DNA of 64,000 nt from Phoronis australis (taxonomy: Eukaryota > Phoronida > Phoronidae). Each line of letters opens with the position of its first letter. The stretch's first letter is position 1. Below are positions 35,467-47,608 of the stretch, one piece after another. The notes beneath the pieces are model-generated. The model was not told where the DNA came from. It saw nothing but the letters and a program-made list of their open reading frames with translations, and searched no databases. The stretch covers positions 1 through 64,000 of the forward strand of contig NMRA01000765.1 of the NCBI GenBank assembly GCA_002633005.1, in the 5' to 3' direction. The position numbers and the translations under genes are program-made.

Positions 35467-36865
35467 AAGTGACGGGTTAATACCCTGGGCGCTCAAACTG
35501 GGAAACCCTAAGACGGGGTGGGTGATTACCCAAGCAGTGGGCGCTCAAACCGAAAAATTGGCAAAATGTCAGGTTGGGCGATTATCCAAGCAGAGGGCAC
35601 ATACATCCAAGTTTTAGCCGAACTGGGCAAGCTCACGGGGTGTTCATTGCAGCATGGAACTTGTAAGTTTGGTCAAACAGCTGAACCAGACAACCACAAA
35701 GTTTCTCACGGCTCAAACAGAAATAGGATTTCGACTTTGAAAGGGTGATTTCGCCAGAACGTAAACTCCAATGTTTTCAAATGTATTAGCGTACTGAAAA
35801 AATGTCATTCCACGGAGATTTATGAAACTCGAATGGCAGTCCACTTACAGTATCAGCAAGTACGGTCTGTTTTAGATCAGTGAACAGGATTACAAGTCGT
35901 TTCCAGCGCCATTGTATTGTTAGTGTTGTTCGTACAACTGAGTCTAGTTGGAACACTTCCGGTTCCGTCTCGCCATTGTTAATGTCGTCTGCGTGTTAAA
36001 CCTAATAAATTTTCGATTCACTATTTAGTTCATCAGGCGCTCGATTAAAAACAAGGATGACTCATTCCTGGCCGAAAAAAACCGTTTGCAATTACGAGGG
36101 GGTTGAGAATAATTCCTCAATTCAAATCTTGGTTGACCCAGGAAATAAAGCTATCAAAATCACGTGCTCTGTGCATGCAATTACAATGAGAGGGGGTTTG
36201 ATTAATTGGTCAATTCAAATATGGGTCAACACAGGAGAAAATTTTTGCAAAATCAAGTGCTCCATCTGAAACTACATGGCGATGTTTTGAAGTTTTACCT
36301 GTTCAAGCCAAACACTCAAAAAACTTAATCTACTTAATTCGAAAAAGCATCCGAAATGGTGTCTGATACGAAAAAAATTTAGACTACGTAATTCGAAAAC
36401 TTATCACCTAGACAAACCTACGTCGGTGACGAACAGGACGTTGTAGGCCTAATCTCGTAGTAGACTGGCGTCACTTCTATAAAAATCTACGGGAGCAAGC
36501 CTATATTAATTTAACAAAAGATCAGTGAATGAGTTTAAAAAAGGTACTTGCAGCACTTGAGTTATTCCATAAACGCCGGCTGAAAAACGTACTTTTCGAG
36601 ACAATTGTGCGCAGGTGTAAGCACGCCATTTTCCGCAAACACGGAAGTCTAACCCCGAGGCAAAGCTGTGAACAAAAGCAAGATTTCAAGCACAAGTTCT
36701 CTAACCGGTAAGTTGGGGATTCGCGATTATCCAAGAGGTGGGCGCTTACGTGGAAATTAGAACGAAGTAGGGGATGGGCGATTACCCAAGCAGTGGGCGC
36801 TTAAACCGAAAATTGATAAAGTCGGGGATGAGCGATTACCCAGGCATGTGCATTTACGTAGTATT
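35467..36865. mobile_element. Probable further member of the gcgcccat transposon group
   Basis: Both ends carry several units of the type gggcgattacccaagcagtg (35515-35610 and 36710-36850). They resemble the reverse-complemented subterminal repeats of 32975-34356, and the size is again about 1.4 kb. Clear terminal inverted repeats were not found, so the limits are approximate. The small frames inside (35518-35748, 36057-36269, 36529-36711) have no known domain. Confidence 0.45.
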
Positions 36866-38914
36866 GTGAAGAGCTGCTAAACTGGAAGTTGTTATCAAAA
36901 TGGCAGATCTTACGCATTTGCATCCTTTTTCAATCATGCCGTGATGACAATTTGAATGGATAGTCGAACTGACTTGAATTTTTGTATGTGGATTTTCTGA
37001 GGTATACTCTTTTCCAATGACCTATAACAATTTTTTCTCAGACTTGCACCTTTTGAGTTGTTTGACTTTCAATTTCAAAAAATGCATAATTTGAGGCTTT
37101 TTGAGAAGTTTACGGAATTTTGTGAAACCACACGTTAGATAGTTTCAACCGGGATTTCAGATGTTTTCCATTTTTTGCTAGGACGCCTACTTTTGGAATA
37201 TTAGAGATTTTCTGGCAGACATGCCAGCCATTTTGTTTTCGAAATCAGATTCCAATGATCGCAGGGGCCAGAATTTTTTACGTATATGGCTGAAAATCGG
37301 CACGATTGTTATAGAAGACAGGTACTAAAGATTGACCTTATTATGCACTTCTGGTCCAAGATGGCGGAATTATCAGGCAATGTGATTGGACACCTCGATT
37401 TAAGGATGTACTAAGTAGAGCGCACTTGGTGGAAGGGTAAATTCACGAAAAGGGGTACAATCACAGTGATGTCAAAAACATAATTTATGTCTGTTTCTGA
37501 GGTTATTAAACTATGAAAGTTAATATATTGAAGAGATAACAGAGATAGTTTCATGTGGTTATCTTTCAAAGTTCTCACAGAGTTCACAGTTTGATCTCAA
37601 AATTAAGCATATTTACGGACTCGGAAGTTTGACATCCGTAACCGGCCATTTTCTAATGAAGTTAAAACCCTTGCACAAGGCTGCAATTCTTGTTTGTTTA
37701 TTTCAAATCTTTACAGGAATGAATAAAATAGCTAAAATTCGTTGCAGATCTATCCATAACACTGTATAATTAGGCAAATTAATTACTTACAAATGTGATA
37801 ACGGGAGTGACGCATTCCATCGAACCAGTGGACAAAATTCAGACGAATGATTTCCCATATTGCTGACGACCGGTGATTTCAGACTGTTTGACAAAAGTAA
37901 GTTAAAGCTACACCCGAAATGGTAGGACAGTTCTTTCGCAATGATTTTGTTGAACAAATGTTTCATTCAAAAGCACCTCTGTGAATTCCGTCAAACAATC
38001 ACGAACGACCCTTAGCAGCGTCCAAAATTGAACATTTTTCAAAGTACACCACTTTACTAAGCAAGTCAACCATGAGGTAAATGAATTCCATCAAACAATT
38101 TTACCACGTCACGACCATTATCGAAACCCAGTGTCCAACATTTGATTGGCAAATTTTGTAGATATAATTGATTGATTGTTTATACCATCAAATTCACGGC
38201 ACAGGATTCACGGTAAAACACGCACAAGTGTCATTTTCGTTTTCAAGCATGTGCGACTACGAAACGAGGACGAACTGATAACAGCCGTGACAAACAACAA
38301 TGCCCGTCAAAATTGTGTGTCAAGTCACGACCGTTATTCAGTATGTCAATCGTCACGACCACAATTTTTGTAAATATTCTATTGAAAATCATCACGAATT
38401 TGTTATAATGTGTATTTATGTTCAAAGTATGTCCTGAAAATGATAGGTGCGTGTCACAAGCTCCATTTCCAGAGATAAAAAGGAGACCGTATATAGGCGA
38501 AATAAAGGTCATTTATTATGACTGATTATGGTACAAAAATAGTAGTGTAAAATAACAAAATAATAATCTCTGGAAAGATGGGCAATAAAAAGTACAGCAC
38601 TCAGGTAAGACGAACCACCGGAAAAAGGGGGTGGCAGTGGGTGGGAAAAAATGAAGAGAGATTATAGCCAAACGCAAGTGATGCTAAAGCGAAGGTATGA
38701 CAGGAAACATATGATTACTGAGACCAAATGCTAACCCTAAGACACGTGATAATAATTAGCCAATAGGCGCCAGGAGCTGACCAAACTCGAGGCACATGAC
38801 AGAAACGAACCAGTAGTGAGGCTGGTAGTGAAAGGTCCTAGTGCGTGTGAAAACGATGAAAAGGACTGCATGCGAATCTACACAAAGGATTAATGGACCA
38901 GTTTGAATGAAGGA
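36866..38914. other. Non-coding sequence
   Basis: Contains the repeat copy at about 37140-37420 related to 29650-29740 and 35170-35420. Otherwise no gene or element was seen. Confidence 0.45.
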
Positions 38915-41420
38915 ACAAGAGCAATGCAGAGCGTTGAAATGCGCCCACGAATGCACCGCAAACGATGTACTTCTAGAGTTATTCATTACTATCATGAAAA
39001 TGGCCACTAGATGGTGCAACTAGTCCACTACATCTGAAAACAGAACATGCCACCGATTCTTTAATAGAAAGCTATTTACCATATTTCCTAGAAATTTGTC
39101 AAGGAACTTCAGAGAAAAGGAAAGCAGAAAAATGAAATTGCCACCAGGGGGCGCAGCATCCGCCTCAAAGTCGTCATCTATTGTTAGCTTCATATGAATA
39201 CACTTACTTAATTTAATCAAGATACTGCATCGGGTTTAGGATATACAGCTACAGCCGCAAAACAAAACGAAACAAAACAAAACCACCACTTGGAGGTGCC
39301 ACAGTAACTGAAGTTGTCAGCGTAACCAACCTCTTCACACTGAGTACATGCCAATTTTCAAAATCATTCTTAGAATGGTTTGGTTGATAGACGGGTGGAT
39401 GCCAAAAAACAAGACTCCAAAACAGTAAAAATGGCCTCTAGGTGGTGCAAAATACCTAAAATACATCCGAAAACGGGAGGATAGCGTCAACTCCCCAATA
39501 GATTCCTATATTCCAAATTATATGAAAATACGTATAGGACTTTTGAAGGTACAAAGGTAAACATAAACAAGAGCAACGCAGAGCATTGAAATGCGCCCTT
39601 AATTGCACCGCATACGGTATCCTTCTAGGGTTGTTTACTGGTACCATAAAGTGGCCAGTAGAGGGCATATATGTAGTATGTTGTACTTTGCAAAATGGAA
39701 AGGCATGGTCATTGTCTCCTCAATAGGCTAGGGGCAAAATGTGAGTGATCTTCATAATACAAGCACATCCTATACATCAGTTGCTTAAAGCGCCACAGAA
39801 ACATAGAATTAAAAACAAATTTACCAACATACGAGATTAGCACAGCATTAGAATGCCAGAAACAAATTTCTACTTGGAACTTTTCCTTCATAGTCACGAA
39901 GTAACACAAAGTATACACTTGAAGACCTATGAAAATACAGAGGTCAATGTAAAATACTAAAATTGCCACTAGAGGCATACCGGTAGTCAGAATCATCCTA
40001 AAGTCGTCATCGTCCGTTGTCAACATCACATAAATACACTTGCTAAATTTAGTAAAGATCCTGCAAACGGTTTGGGAGATACAGCCATGGGCGCAAAAAA
40101 AAAAAACTGCCACTAGGAGGCGCCACAGTAGTCCAAATCGTCTGAAAATCATTGTCAGCTGTCTTCCTTATAGTAAGCACATACACGCCAATTTTCACAA
40201 TCATCCTTTGAGCGGTTTGGTTGATAGAGGGGTGGACGCAAAAATACAGACTCGAAAACAGTAAAAATGGCCACTAGGTGGCGCAAACTACGTCGAATCC
40301 ATCTGAAAACAGTAGGATAGCGTCATCTCACTAATAGGTGCCTACATACCAAATTTCATGAAAATCCGTTCAATACTTTTGAAGATACAAAGGTAAGCGT
40401 AAAAAACTAAAATTGCCACTAGGGGGCACACCGGTAGTCGGATCCGACCAAAAGTCGTCATCTTCCGTTGTTAACATCATATAAATATACTTACACAATT
40501 TGTAAAGATCCTGCGAACGGTTTAGGAGATACAGCCATAGGCGCAAAAAAACAAAACTGCCACTAGGAGGCGCCACAGTAGTCGAAATCGTCGGAAAATC
40601 ATCGTCAACCATCCTCTACATAGTAAGCATATACATGCCAATTTTCACAATCATCCTTTGAGCGGTTTGGTTGATAGAGGGGTGGACGCACAAAAACAGA
40701 CTCGAAAACACTAAAAATGGCCACTAGGTGGCGCAAACTATGTCGAATCCATCTGAAAACGGGAGGATAGCGTCATCTCACTAATAGGTGCCTACATACC
40801 AAATTTCATGAAAATCCAATAAGGACTTGTGAAGATACAAAGGTAAGCGTAAAAAAATTAAAATTGCCACTAGGGGGCACACCGGTAGTCGGATCCGTCC
40901 GAAAGTTCGCACATGCCGTCCCATTCATGAATGGAATAAATGTCCCAAATTTCATGAACATATGTCAAAGGGTTTTGGAGATAGAGCAGCAGACGCCGGA
41001 CGGACGCCGCCCGTACGGACGGACGGACGGAGATGACGGCATAATGCGTCCACATATAAATATGTGGGCGCAAAACTAAAACTGCCACTAGGGGACGCAC
41101 TGGTTATTTGATTCTGTGCGAAAGTCGTCACTGTCCGTTGCCACCATCATATAAACACACTTGCCAAGTTTAGTACAGATCCTGCACAGGGTTTAGGAGA
41201 TACAGCCATGGGCGCAAAGAAAACAAAACTGCCACTACAAGGCACCACAGTAGTCGAAGTCATTGGAAAATCATAGTCAGCCATCCTCTTGATGGTAAAA
41301 ACATACATCATCCTTAGAGCGGTTTGGTTGATAGAGGGGTGGACGCCACATAACAGACTTGAAAAACAGTAAAAATGGCCACTAAGAAGCGCAAACTAGG
41401 TCAAATCCATCTGAAAATGT
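38915..41420 (+). repeat. Monomer repeat block 4, best-preserved A-B-C array
   Basis: Heads of the agagcaatgcagagcgttga type lie near 38914 and 39568. Cores are at 40110 (A), 40271 (B), 40415 (C), 40560 (A), 40721 (B) and 40867 (C), giving steps of 161, 144, 145, 161 and 146 bp: a higher-order period of about 450 bp. The best CTCF-like core of the window, gccaccagggggcgc, lies at 39140-39154. A complete tail is at about 40985-41075 (gacggacggacggagatgac, then cacatataaatatgtgggcg). Further A- and B-like monomers follow to 41420. About 39690-39950 carries a non-monomer segment that also occurs at 48560-48694. Confidence 0.85.
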
Positions 41421-41666
41421 CATGAATTCTCATGAAGTTAATTAAGTGCAAATTTCATCATTTCCTATGACGTACAACTATCCCAACAAAACAGTTTATG
41501 TTATATAACAATTCCGGACATCTTGTGTTGTTGTTTACTATTTCACTGACCAGTGCCCACTCATAGTGAAACCCTATATGCCAAACAGCTGCCCAGACTC
41601 CATTCATGTTTATGAGTTGGATGAAATCACCAGAACTCTCAATATTGTTGTTGTTTTGCACTCACA

Positions 41667-41996
41667 ACCCACTCATATTTCTATTCACTATATATATTGT
41701 AGCTAGAGTTAATAAACTTCGTGTGTCAGTAGAAACTCAACGACTGTGTTAGTTTTTATGCTGCTCTCCATCGACTTGCTGTTGCTACCTTGTTAGCCAA
41801 CTATCTACCGTTCAATCAAGAACCGGGTAAACCCACACATATTTCTATTCACTATATATATTGTAGCTAGAGTTAATAAACTTTGTGTGTCAGTAGAAAC
41901 TCAACGACTGTGTTAGTTTTAATGCTGCTCTCCATCGACTTGCTGTTGCTACCTTGTTAGCCAACTATCTACCGTTCAATCAAGAACCGGGTAATC
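41667..41996 (+). repeat. Tandem direct repeat, two copies of about 162 bp
   Basis: Two adjacent near-identical copies from catatttctattcac to caagaaccgggtaa. Each contains agttaataaac, which could act as a polyadenylation signal. The composition resembles the end of an LTR, but no inverted TG...CA ends or primer-binding site were confirmed. Confidence 0.7.
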
Positions 41997-42194
41997 CCCC
42001 AACTATACTACCACGACCATCCCCACACTTGTGGAATCTGTGTCTCCACATTGCCGATATTTCCATCATTGCTGGTGCCATTACTACAACCATCAGGGGG
42101 TTCAAACGCTCCAGACAGTGTCTCTACCATGTATATTTAAAGCTAATGGCCATTTCTACAGTTCTCACCACAACTATTGGAACAATTAACTCAC

Positions 42195-42306
42195 CATTCT
42201 TCTTCTTGAGCAGGATTACTAGGATGACTATGGTCACAATAAGACCCACACCTACTAGAGCACAAACAACAACAGCTGCGATTGGAATCTGCAGTGAAGA
42301 AGACCC
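42195..42306 (-). CDS. Gene 2 transmembrane exon
   Basis: A 112-bp exon, acceptor tctttccag, donor AATG|gtgagt, phase 0 in and phase 1 out. It reads GSSSLQIPIAAVVV, continues hydrophobic for about 28 residues to VILVILL, and ends with the stop-transfer KKKN. The acceptor phase matches the mini-exon array upstream. It is similar in character to the gene 1 helix (both have an IV-rich core, ILVILL or LLVILI, and a basic stop), though the acceptor phases differ (0 here, 1 in gene 1). Confidence 0.78.
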
Positions 42307-43260
42307 CTGGAAAGAACAGAGTTTACTACACAATTTTTCAGTATGCATAGCGATCATTTCAATTCACGCTCACCTAAAGCAGTAATAGACAACAGCAACT
42401 CACAGAGATCGGTGCTCTACACATTCCCACTGAAACCAGCAACAAGACCATATAGAGAAGAAATTACTCCTGTTCAAAGCCTATCTTCAACCGTAACACA
42501 ATGTAAAATTGGTTCCTACAGTATGTCAAGAGCAACGCTCTGAACCCACTAGTGCCATAAATTGCCAAATGTAACAAACTGTTAGGCGTATTGGCACGCT
42601 TTTGTCTATGACACCGCGAGAATCACCTTTCAATTCAAACCGCTGAGATTAACACCCGCACGCAATGGTGTTTTGTTCAGATCCCTCTTCAATACAACCT
42701 TTTGTTGTTAGTGCTGGGATCTCGCGGTGACGTAACATGGCACGAAAAGGCAGCTTCACTTATCATTTGACGGGCTCACACTTGCGTGATTGAACTCGCG
42801 TTTTCTTATTTTACTAAAGCTTTGCTAGGACTATCTGGTTAGCACAATACATCTAAAGTAACAAAATACCCCGTCGAAGTTAGGCTTCAAGGTCTTGGGA
42901 ACAGTATCTCATTACAGCACGTCACAAAAGATTTAATGACTAGTCCTCAACTTTCATAACACGCAAAATTTGGAGTGAAAACTTGGTATAACGCAGAGGA
43001 TCCATTCACACATTTCAACTGATCAGTGAAGAATTTGAAACAGAAATCTTTAAAATAAAATAGACCACGTTAATTTTTTTTATCCACACTAGGGTGATGC
43101 TCATCTCTCACAGTTTTACCCAGCAAATATTTGATAGACCACAGTGCAGAAACACTGGTGAAAACATATTATTAAGTCAAAAATTAAAAAATAAAGGTAA
43201 AATAATTTGTGTAATAACTCTATTACAAGAATCTGCAACACTTGCATCTCATTATCTCAT
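42307..43260. other. Intron of gene 2
   Basis: No exon or element recognised. Confidence 0.4.
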
Positions 43261-43263
43261 TAT

Positions 43264-43800
43264 GGCGTTCTCCCGTTGAGTCCAACTTGTTTGATTGAAT
43301 AGCAAAACAAGTTGGGAAAGGATGACCACTGCAGCCAATACCTTACACAACTGAAGAAGTAAGTCCATTCTGGCATTTATGGTTGGAGGGTTAGCTCTCT
43401 TTTGTTCGATAACTGTTCTAATCTCCAAATCATATCTAGCCAGCTGACTGGGCCGTGCTGTTAAAAATAAAAGTTAAGTTATGAAATGGTGGAACATAAA
43501 TCAATAACGTTACTGAATTCCTCGTCAAATGCTGATCATGTTTATTTTTTGAATTGCCAAAATTGCCCATACTACAACCAAAGTTAAGACAATATATCAT
43601 GTCTGATTAGCGTACCAATGCACTGGGTTTGACTGTTGACACGTGGCCGGTAACAAGCCTGGTTGATAACTGGCCTGCATGTTGTCATACCAGACAAAAG
43701 ACTGTGCTCGGCAGTTAACAAAGGAGTTAGGTGTCATCACACACTCACAACTGCTCTGTGTCTGGTAAAGCAACTGAATAGGAGAACGCCCTAATGTGAT
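43264..43800 (-). repeat. Dispersed repeat copy with exon-like frames
   Basis: Homologous to 56740-57230 in the opposite orientation. Frames here look partly protein-like: one with SSCECVMTPNSFVNCRAQSF and another with a hydrophobic stretch (LAAVVILSQLVLLF). Acceptor-like tags precede each (atcacattag and tttttaacag), but the only donor between them would join the two in a frame that stops after seven codons. The second copy is riddled with stops. I read this as an old dispersed element, possibly a retrocopied or duplicated gene fragment. Confidence 0.4.
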
Positions 43801-43839
43801 AAAATGGAAATGATTCGATGGAATTAACCTCGTATTCAT

Positions 43840-44340
43840 TAATTTGGGTTAACTGCTTAGAGTTCAGTATCTACCCAGCTGCGAATGAAAAACTGCATAG
43901 CTTAAAATTACCACTGAGTTTACGTACATCTCCCGTCTTTTCCTTACTTCTTTCGGCACACAACGAAATGACCTACAAACATCTATGACATGTCATTAAC
44001 AGTCCAGGAATCAAGGTCTAATCTCCAAATTCAAAATCATATCAGACTCAAAACAGCCAATCACACTGCATCATGTGATTACAAGTTGGTACGTTAATTC
44101 AAAGTATGTCAATTTCCAAGTTGAGTTTCGACTACAAACATTACACCCCCGCCGTACTCTCACCACTGAATCTGCAAGCTTGTTCAGCTTTATGAGAAGT
44201 CTCCAAGAAAAGATCAATAAAGCTGACGACCTCCTGACTTGACCTTCCACTCCACGACAACTTGTGTGCAGTTGACCTGAGTGGGGCCAAGTCTTAGGAT
44301 ACCACACCAAACCAAAATACAATTATCCTAACACACTTTA
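43840..44340. other. Intron of gene 2
   Basis: No feature recognised. Confidence 0.4.
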
Positions 44341-44514
44341 TACCACAATATCAGCCTCGAATGACCAAGATTACTGTGTAATAACCCATTTAGTTTATTA
44401 AACGACGTTACATAAGATTTTGGCGGGACACCCAATATACCACAATATCAGCCTCGAATGACTAATACATTTAGTTTATTAAACGACATTACATAACATT
44501 TTGGCGGGACACCC
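44341..44514. repeat. Tandem duplication, about 97- and 77-bp units
   Basis: Two copies from taccacaatatcagcctcga to ttttggcgggacaccca. The second lacks about 20 bp. It borders the tRNA-like end of the SINE-like element. Confidence 0.75.
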
Positions 44515-45304
44515 AGGCCAGTTTCGAACCCGCTCCACAAAAGTTTCGAGTCGTCGACTTACGGTCACTGCACCACTCAGCAGCTGACATCATCGAACGT
44601 GAAAAAAGAATACTTATAAGTGAGCACACGCAATAATCGCATGTTCAACAAAGGGCATTATATCGACATTTATACACAATGAAAAGTACGACGCATAATT
44701 TCCACAAAAAAAAAACATTTTAATTCAGTTACATTTATCTCTCATTTTCTCTCACTTGTAAATCATTGATCTCCAATTTGAATGGGGGTACTGCGTCGGT
44801 GGGCGGATCCTTTGACTTAGGCATTATACTCACTGACAGTAAGCAGTGGTAACCTACTTTAGAAGACGATATTTTCACGGTCGAAGCTTAGTGTGTTGAA
44901 ATGCACAGTAAGCTAGACTAGTTGCTAAAACGTAATTTACAGAATTCACTTTATTTCTATTTTGTTTAAATGTTCAATTGCTTTTGAGTAAAAACATTAT
45001 TTTGACAAAAATAATTCGGCTTTTCTTAAAAGGACACGACCTCTGACCCCAGACCTCTGACATAGAAAGTAGTTACAAAGTCGAGATGAGTCGAGAAAGG
45101 TATATCGATTCTTTGCAATGTTTCTCGTTCAGTATGTGGTATGAATAGATTATTACATGTTCTCAGTCGTTATCCCCTTATCTAGAACCCGAGTGGATTT
45201 TGTAGAATTATCACCCTCGGGGCTAGGCCTGATCGGGTGATAATTCTCCAAAATCCACTAGGGCTCTAAATTACTGGTTATAACGACTTCGCCATGTAAT
45301 AATC
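44510..45304 (-). mobile_element. SINE-like element with tRNA-like promoter and hairpin end (copy 2)
   Basis: On the minus strand the head carries a tRNA-type split promoter: TGGTGCAGTGACC as a plausible A box and, about 45 bp on, GGGTTCGAAACT as a B box. About 500 bp of body and a 157-bp hairpin (45148-45304) follow, homologous to 11059-11735 in inverted orientation. Copy 1 lacks the tRNA-like head beyond gacgtcagccgctgag. This suggests a Pol III SINE head joined to a palindromic element, or a SINE inserted at its edge. Confidence 0.55.
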
Positions 45305-45806
45305 TATATGTATTATTCTGATGAAAAGAGGACAATGTTAGCTTTGTTATAATTATTATAACGAGATGGATTCACAGGTAAACAGGTAAACAAAAATAAG
45401 TATAAGAACAACAGGTACACAAATATCCCCAGCTACAAGGACTTGTCACATTGTTAAAATGTTACAAAATGAGATAGCCAACACCTTTTAGTTGATTTCG
45501 TTTTCTCACTTCTACAAGTCAACTAGTTTTACACTAGCCTCCTAATATTTTCAAATGATAATTAAACATAATTGCTGAAGACTGAACAGAAGGTGCAGGA
45601 TATGTATACTCCACAAAAGTCAGGAGCTAATATACAGCGTGCTGAGACCAACAAAGCCTCGTAGTTCATATTATTTAGAATACACAGCCAACCAACAGCA
45701 GGAGAAGTAACACGATAATGAACAACTCACTCCACATTATTGTTATTACTATCAAAAAATTATCCGTTTTTGTTTCAGATTTAGCAAATCATATCTAGTT
45801 ACTCAC

Positions 45807-45845
45807 CCCATCATTTGTGTTTTTCGATGAAGGCACTTCCAAAGT
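45807..45845 (-). CDS. Gene 2 stalk mini-exon 6
   Basis: A 39-bp phase 0-0 exon, acceptor attttcttcag, donor gtgagt. It reads TLEVPSSKNTNDG. The VPSS motif matches VPST of the neighbouring mini-exons, and it joins directly to the GSSS start of the transmembrane exon. Confidence 0.55.
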
Positions 45846-46650
45846 CTGAAGAAAATTTACTGTATAAATTAGCACTGAAGCTCTAAATGATTTCACCAAG
45901 TACTTTAGGATTTCCCAAAATGTCGCTGTTCAACCAATGAAAAATAAAATCACCTCTTGCAAAAATTATGTGCACAGAAACACGGCAACTTAACAAAGGA
46001 GAGTTTGTGATACTGAGATATGACTGCAAACTGGCATGCTTTTAATCATACATGTAGAATCAATGTATAGATGACATTAAGCAATGGTAAGACATTTTGA
46101 TTTAGCTTACTACCTGAAGGCTGAAGCCATAACCACAGGTCTTGGGTGGCCCTATTTCGAAGGCGCACAACCCAAAAATCATAAAACGAAAGTTCAGGCA
46201 AAACTAAAAGAGCATAGATATTTTAGAATATTGTTTAATGTCCATTTTGTGTCATTTTTATCTCGAGATAACTTCTTTGTAATAAAAAGAAAACTTGTGA
46301 ATGGCTTTGAATTTTATTGTATCTGCTTCTAGAAGGCAATGTAAAGTTGTCCCTACACCTCGCTATAGTTTACTTTAAGAGAAAGTTTCATCACCATGGA
46401 TACAAACAATTTTGGGTAGTGCCACTAGGTTCATGTTTAAAAGTCAGAATACCATTTTGTATTGGTACAACAATTTTTTAAATTAACGTAAAAATCCAGT
46501 CAGCCAGCTTTTGAACATTTTAAGCAGGCAGACTTGACTTTTATGTTTAAAAAATTGTTGTACCATAATTACAAAATGGTATTCTCAAAAGGAATCACTA
46601 ATCAATTTTAGATAGCTGCTACAGTATGGGTGAATTATAATCTTACTTAC
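45846..46650. other. Intron of gene 2
   Basis: The two arms around 46452-46485 and 46550-46585 (accattttgtattggtacaa and ttgtaccataattacaaaatggt) form an imperfect inverted repeat. No exon was seen; the frame 46084-46332 has no support. Confidence 0.45.
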
Positions 46651-46701
46651 AGACAGCGGTGCTGTTACAGTTGGGCTCCGTGTTGATGGTACTTGCTTGC
46701 T
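46651..46701 (-). CDS. Gene 2 stalk mini-exon 5
   Basis: A 51-bp phase 0-0 exon with donor gtaagt. It reads SKQVPSTRSPTVTAPLS. It shares VPST and TVTxP with mini-exon 4 and is 9 bp longer. Confidence 0.58.
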
Positions 46702-47282
46702 CTAATTAAGTGAAATTAGTATTTAACAGCATAAAGACATACAATGTGACATCAAATACAATACAAAAGGGCAGTGGCATGCTTCACTACAGCAGTGCTA
46801 TCACTGAAGAGGCCACCCTTATTTTAAATATCACAATCATAAATAAAAACTACAACATAACACTATTTGATCGCGATGGACCGACCCGAGTGGCCACACC
46901 CGGCACTACGGTCTGTCAAAATTGCCCAGTAAACCGCAAGCTTTTGACATGTGAGTCATGCCCGCACACATCAGCCAATGGCATTAAGATAAAAATAGTC
47001 TAACAACACAAGACATTCGTTTTCACTTTGTAGCTCTTTTGAGAGATTTTAATAAATAACACACCTGAAACCTCCATAAAATCTGATGCCACATGACTGT
47101 GCATGTGTATTGACGAAGTTAACGCAGAGATCGCTAAGTTCAACCGATTTAATTTAATAACTATTACAGTACTACGCTTGTAAAGCGGTTCCCTTTGTTC
47201 CTAAAATTTTCTGTTAAAAATACAGGTTACAGTTATTAACTCTTGTACGCAGTATGAATGGACGAAGTATAATCATACTTAC

Positions 47283-47324
47283 ATCTGGTGTCACAGTTGT
47301 TGATGGTACTGTTCGTAGCTGTGC
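47283..47324 (-). CDS. Gene 2 stalk mini-exon 4
   Basis: A 42-bp phase 0-0 exon with acceptor ttaatcag and donor gtaagt. It reads AQLRTVPSTTVTPD. It is the near-identical duplicate of mini-exon 3, with two extra codons. Confidence 0.6.
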
Positions 47325-47571
47325 CTGATTAAATGAAATCTAATTAACAGCCTGAAGACATAAAATGCGAGACCAAATACACTGCACTTGGAAGTCAAAA
47401 GGGTGGGGTATGTTTCACGAAAATGTCAAACCGAAATTTTTACATAGCCCAGTTTAAGTAGTGACTTACAACTGGTCATTAAGTTTCAGATTTTATATAT
47501 CTCTTTAGATTGTGTGAAAAAACAGGGCAAAGTTATGGCACAAAAGTGACACAGGCCCCCACATGCTCCTT

Positions 47572-47608
47572 CAGGGTCAGGGTCAGGGTCAGGGTCAGGG
47601 TCAGGGCA
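47572..47608. repeat. Hexanucleotide repeat (cagggt)n
   Basis: Five to six copies, present in unit 1 of the segmental duplication and absent from unit 2 at about 51020. It was therefore gained after the duplication, or lost in unit 2. Not telomeric in sequence. Confidence 0.9.

Noticed and set aside
41667-41996. LTR retrotransposon
   Set aside because: There are two tandem copies of an LTR-like stretch but no confirmed terminal dinucleotides, primer-binding site or coding region.
44500-44590. Functional tRNA gene
   Set aside because: The A and B boxes are recognisable, but no cloverleaf with paired acceptor stem was seen; it fits a SINE head.
46710-47003. 97-residue frame repeated at 48703-48927
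   Set aside because: The frame is shared only because the intron is duplicated. Of about four base differences, three change the residue, so there is no sign of protein-level constraint.
47572-47608. Telomere-like repeat
   Set aside because: The unit is cagggt, not a metazoan telomere repeat, and the tract is short and internal.
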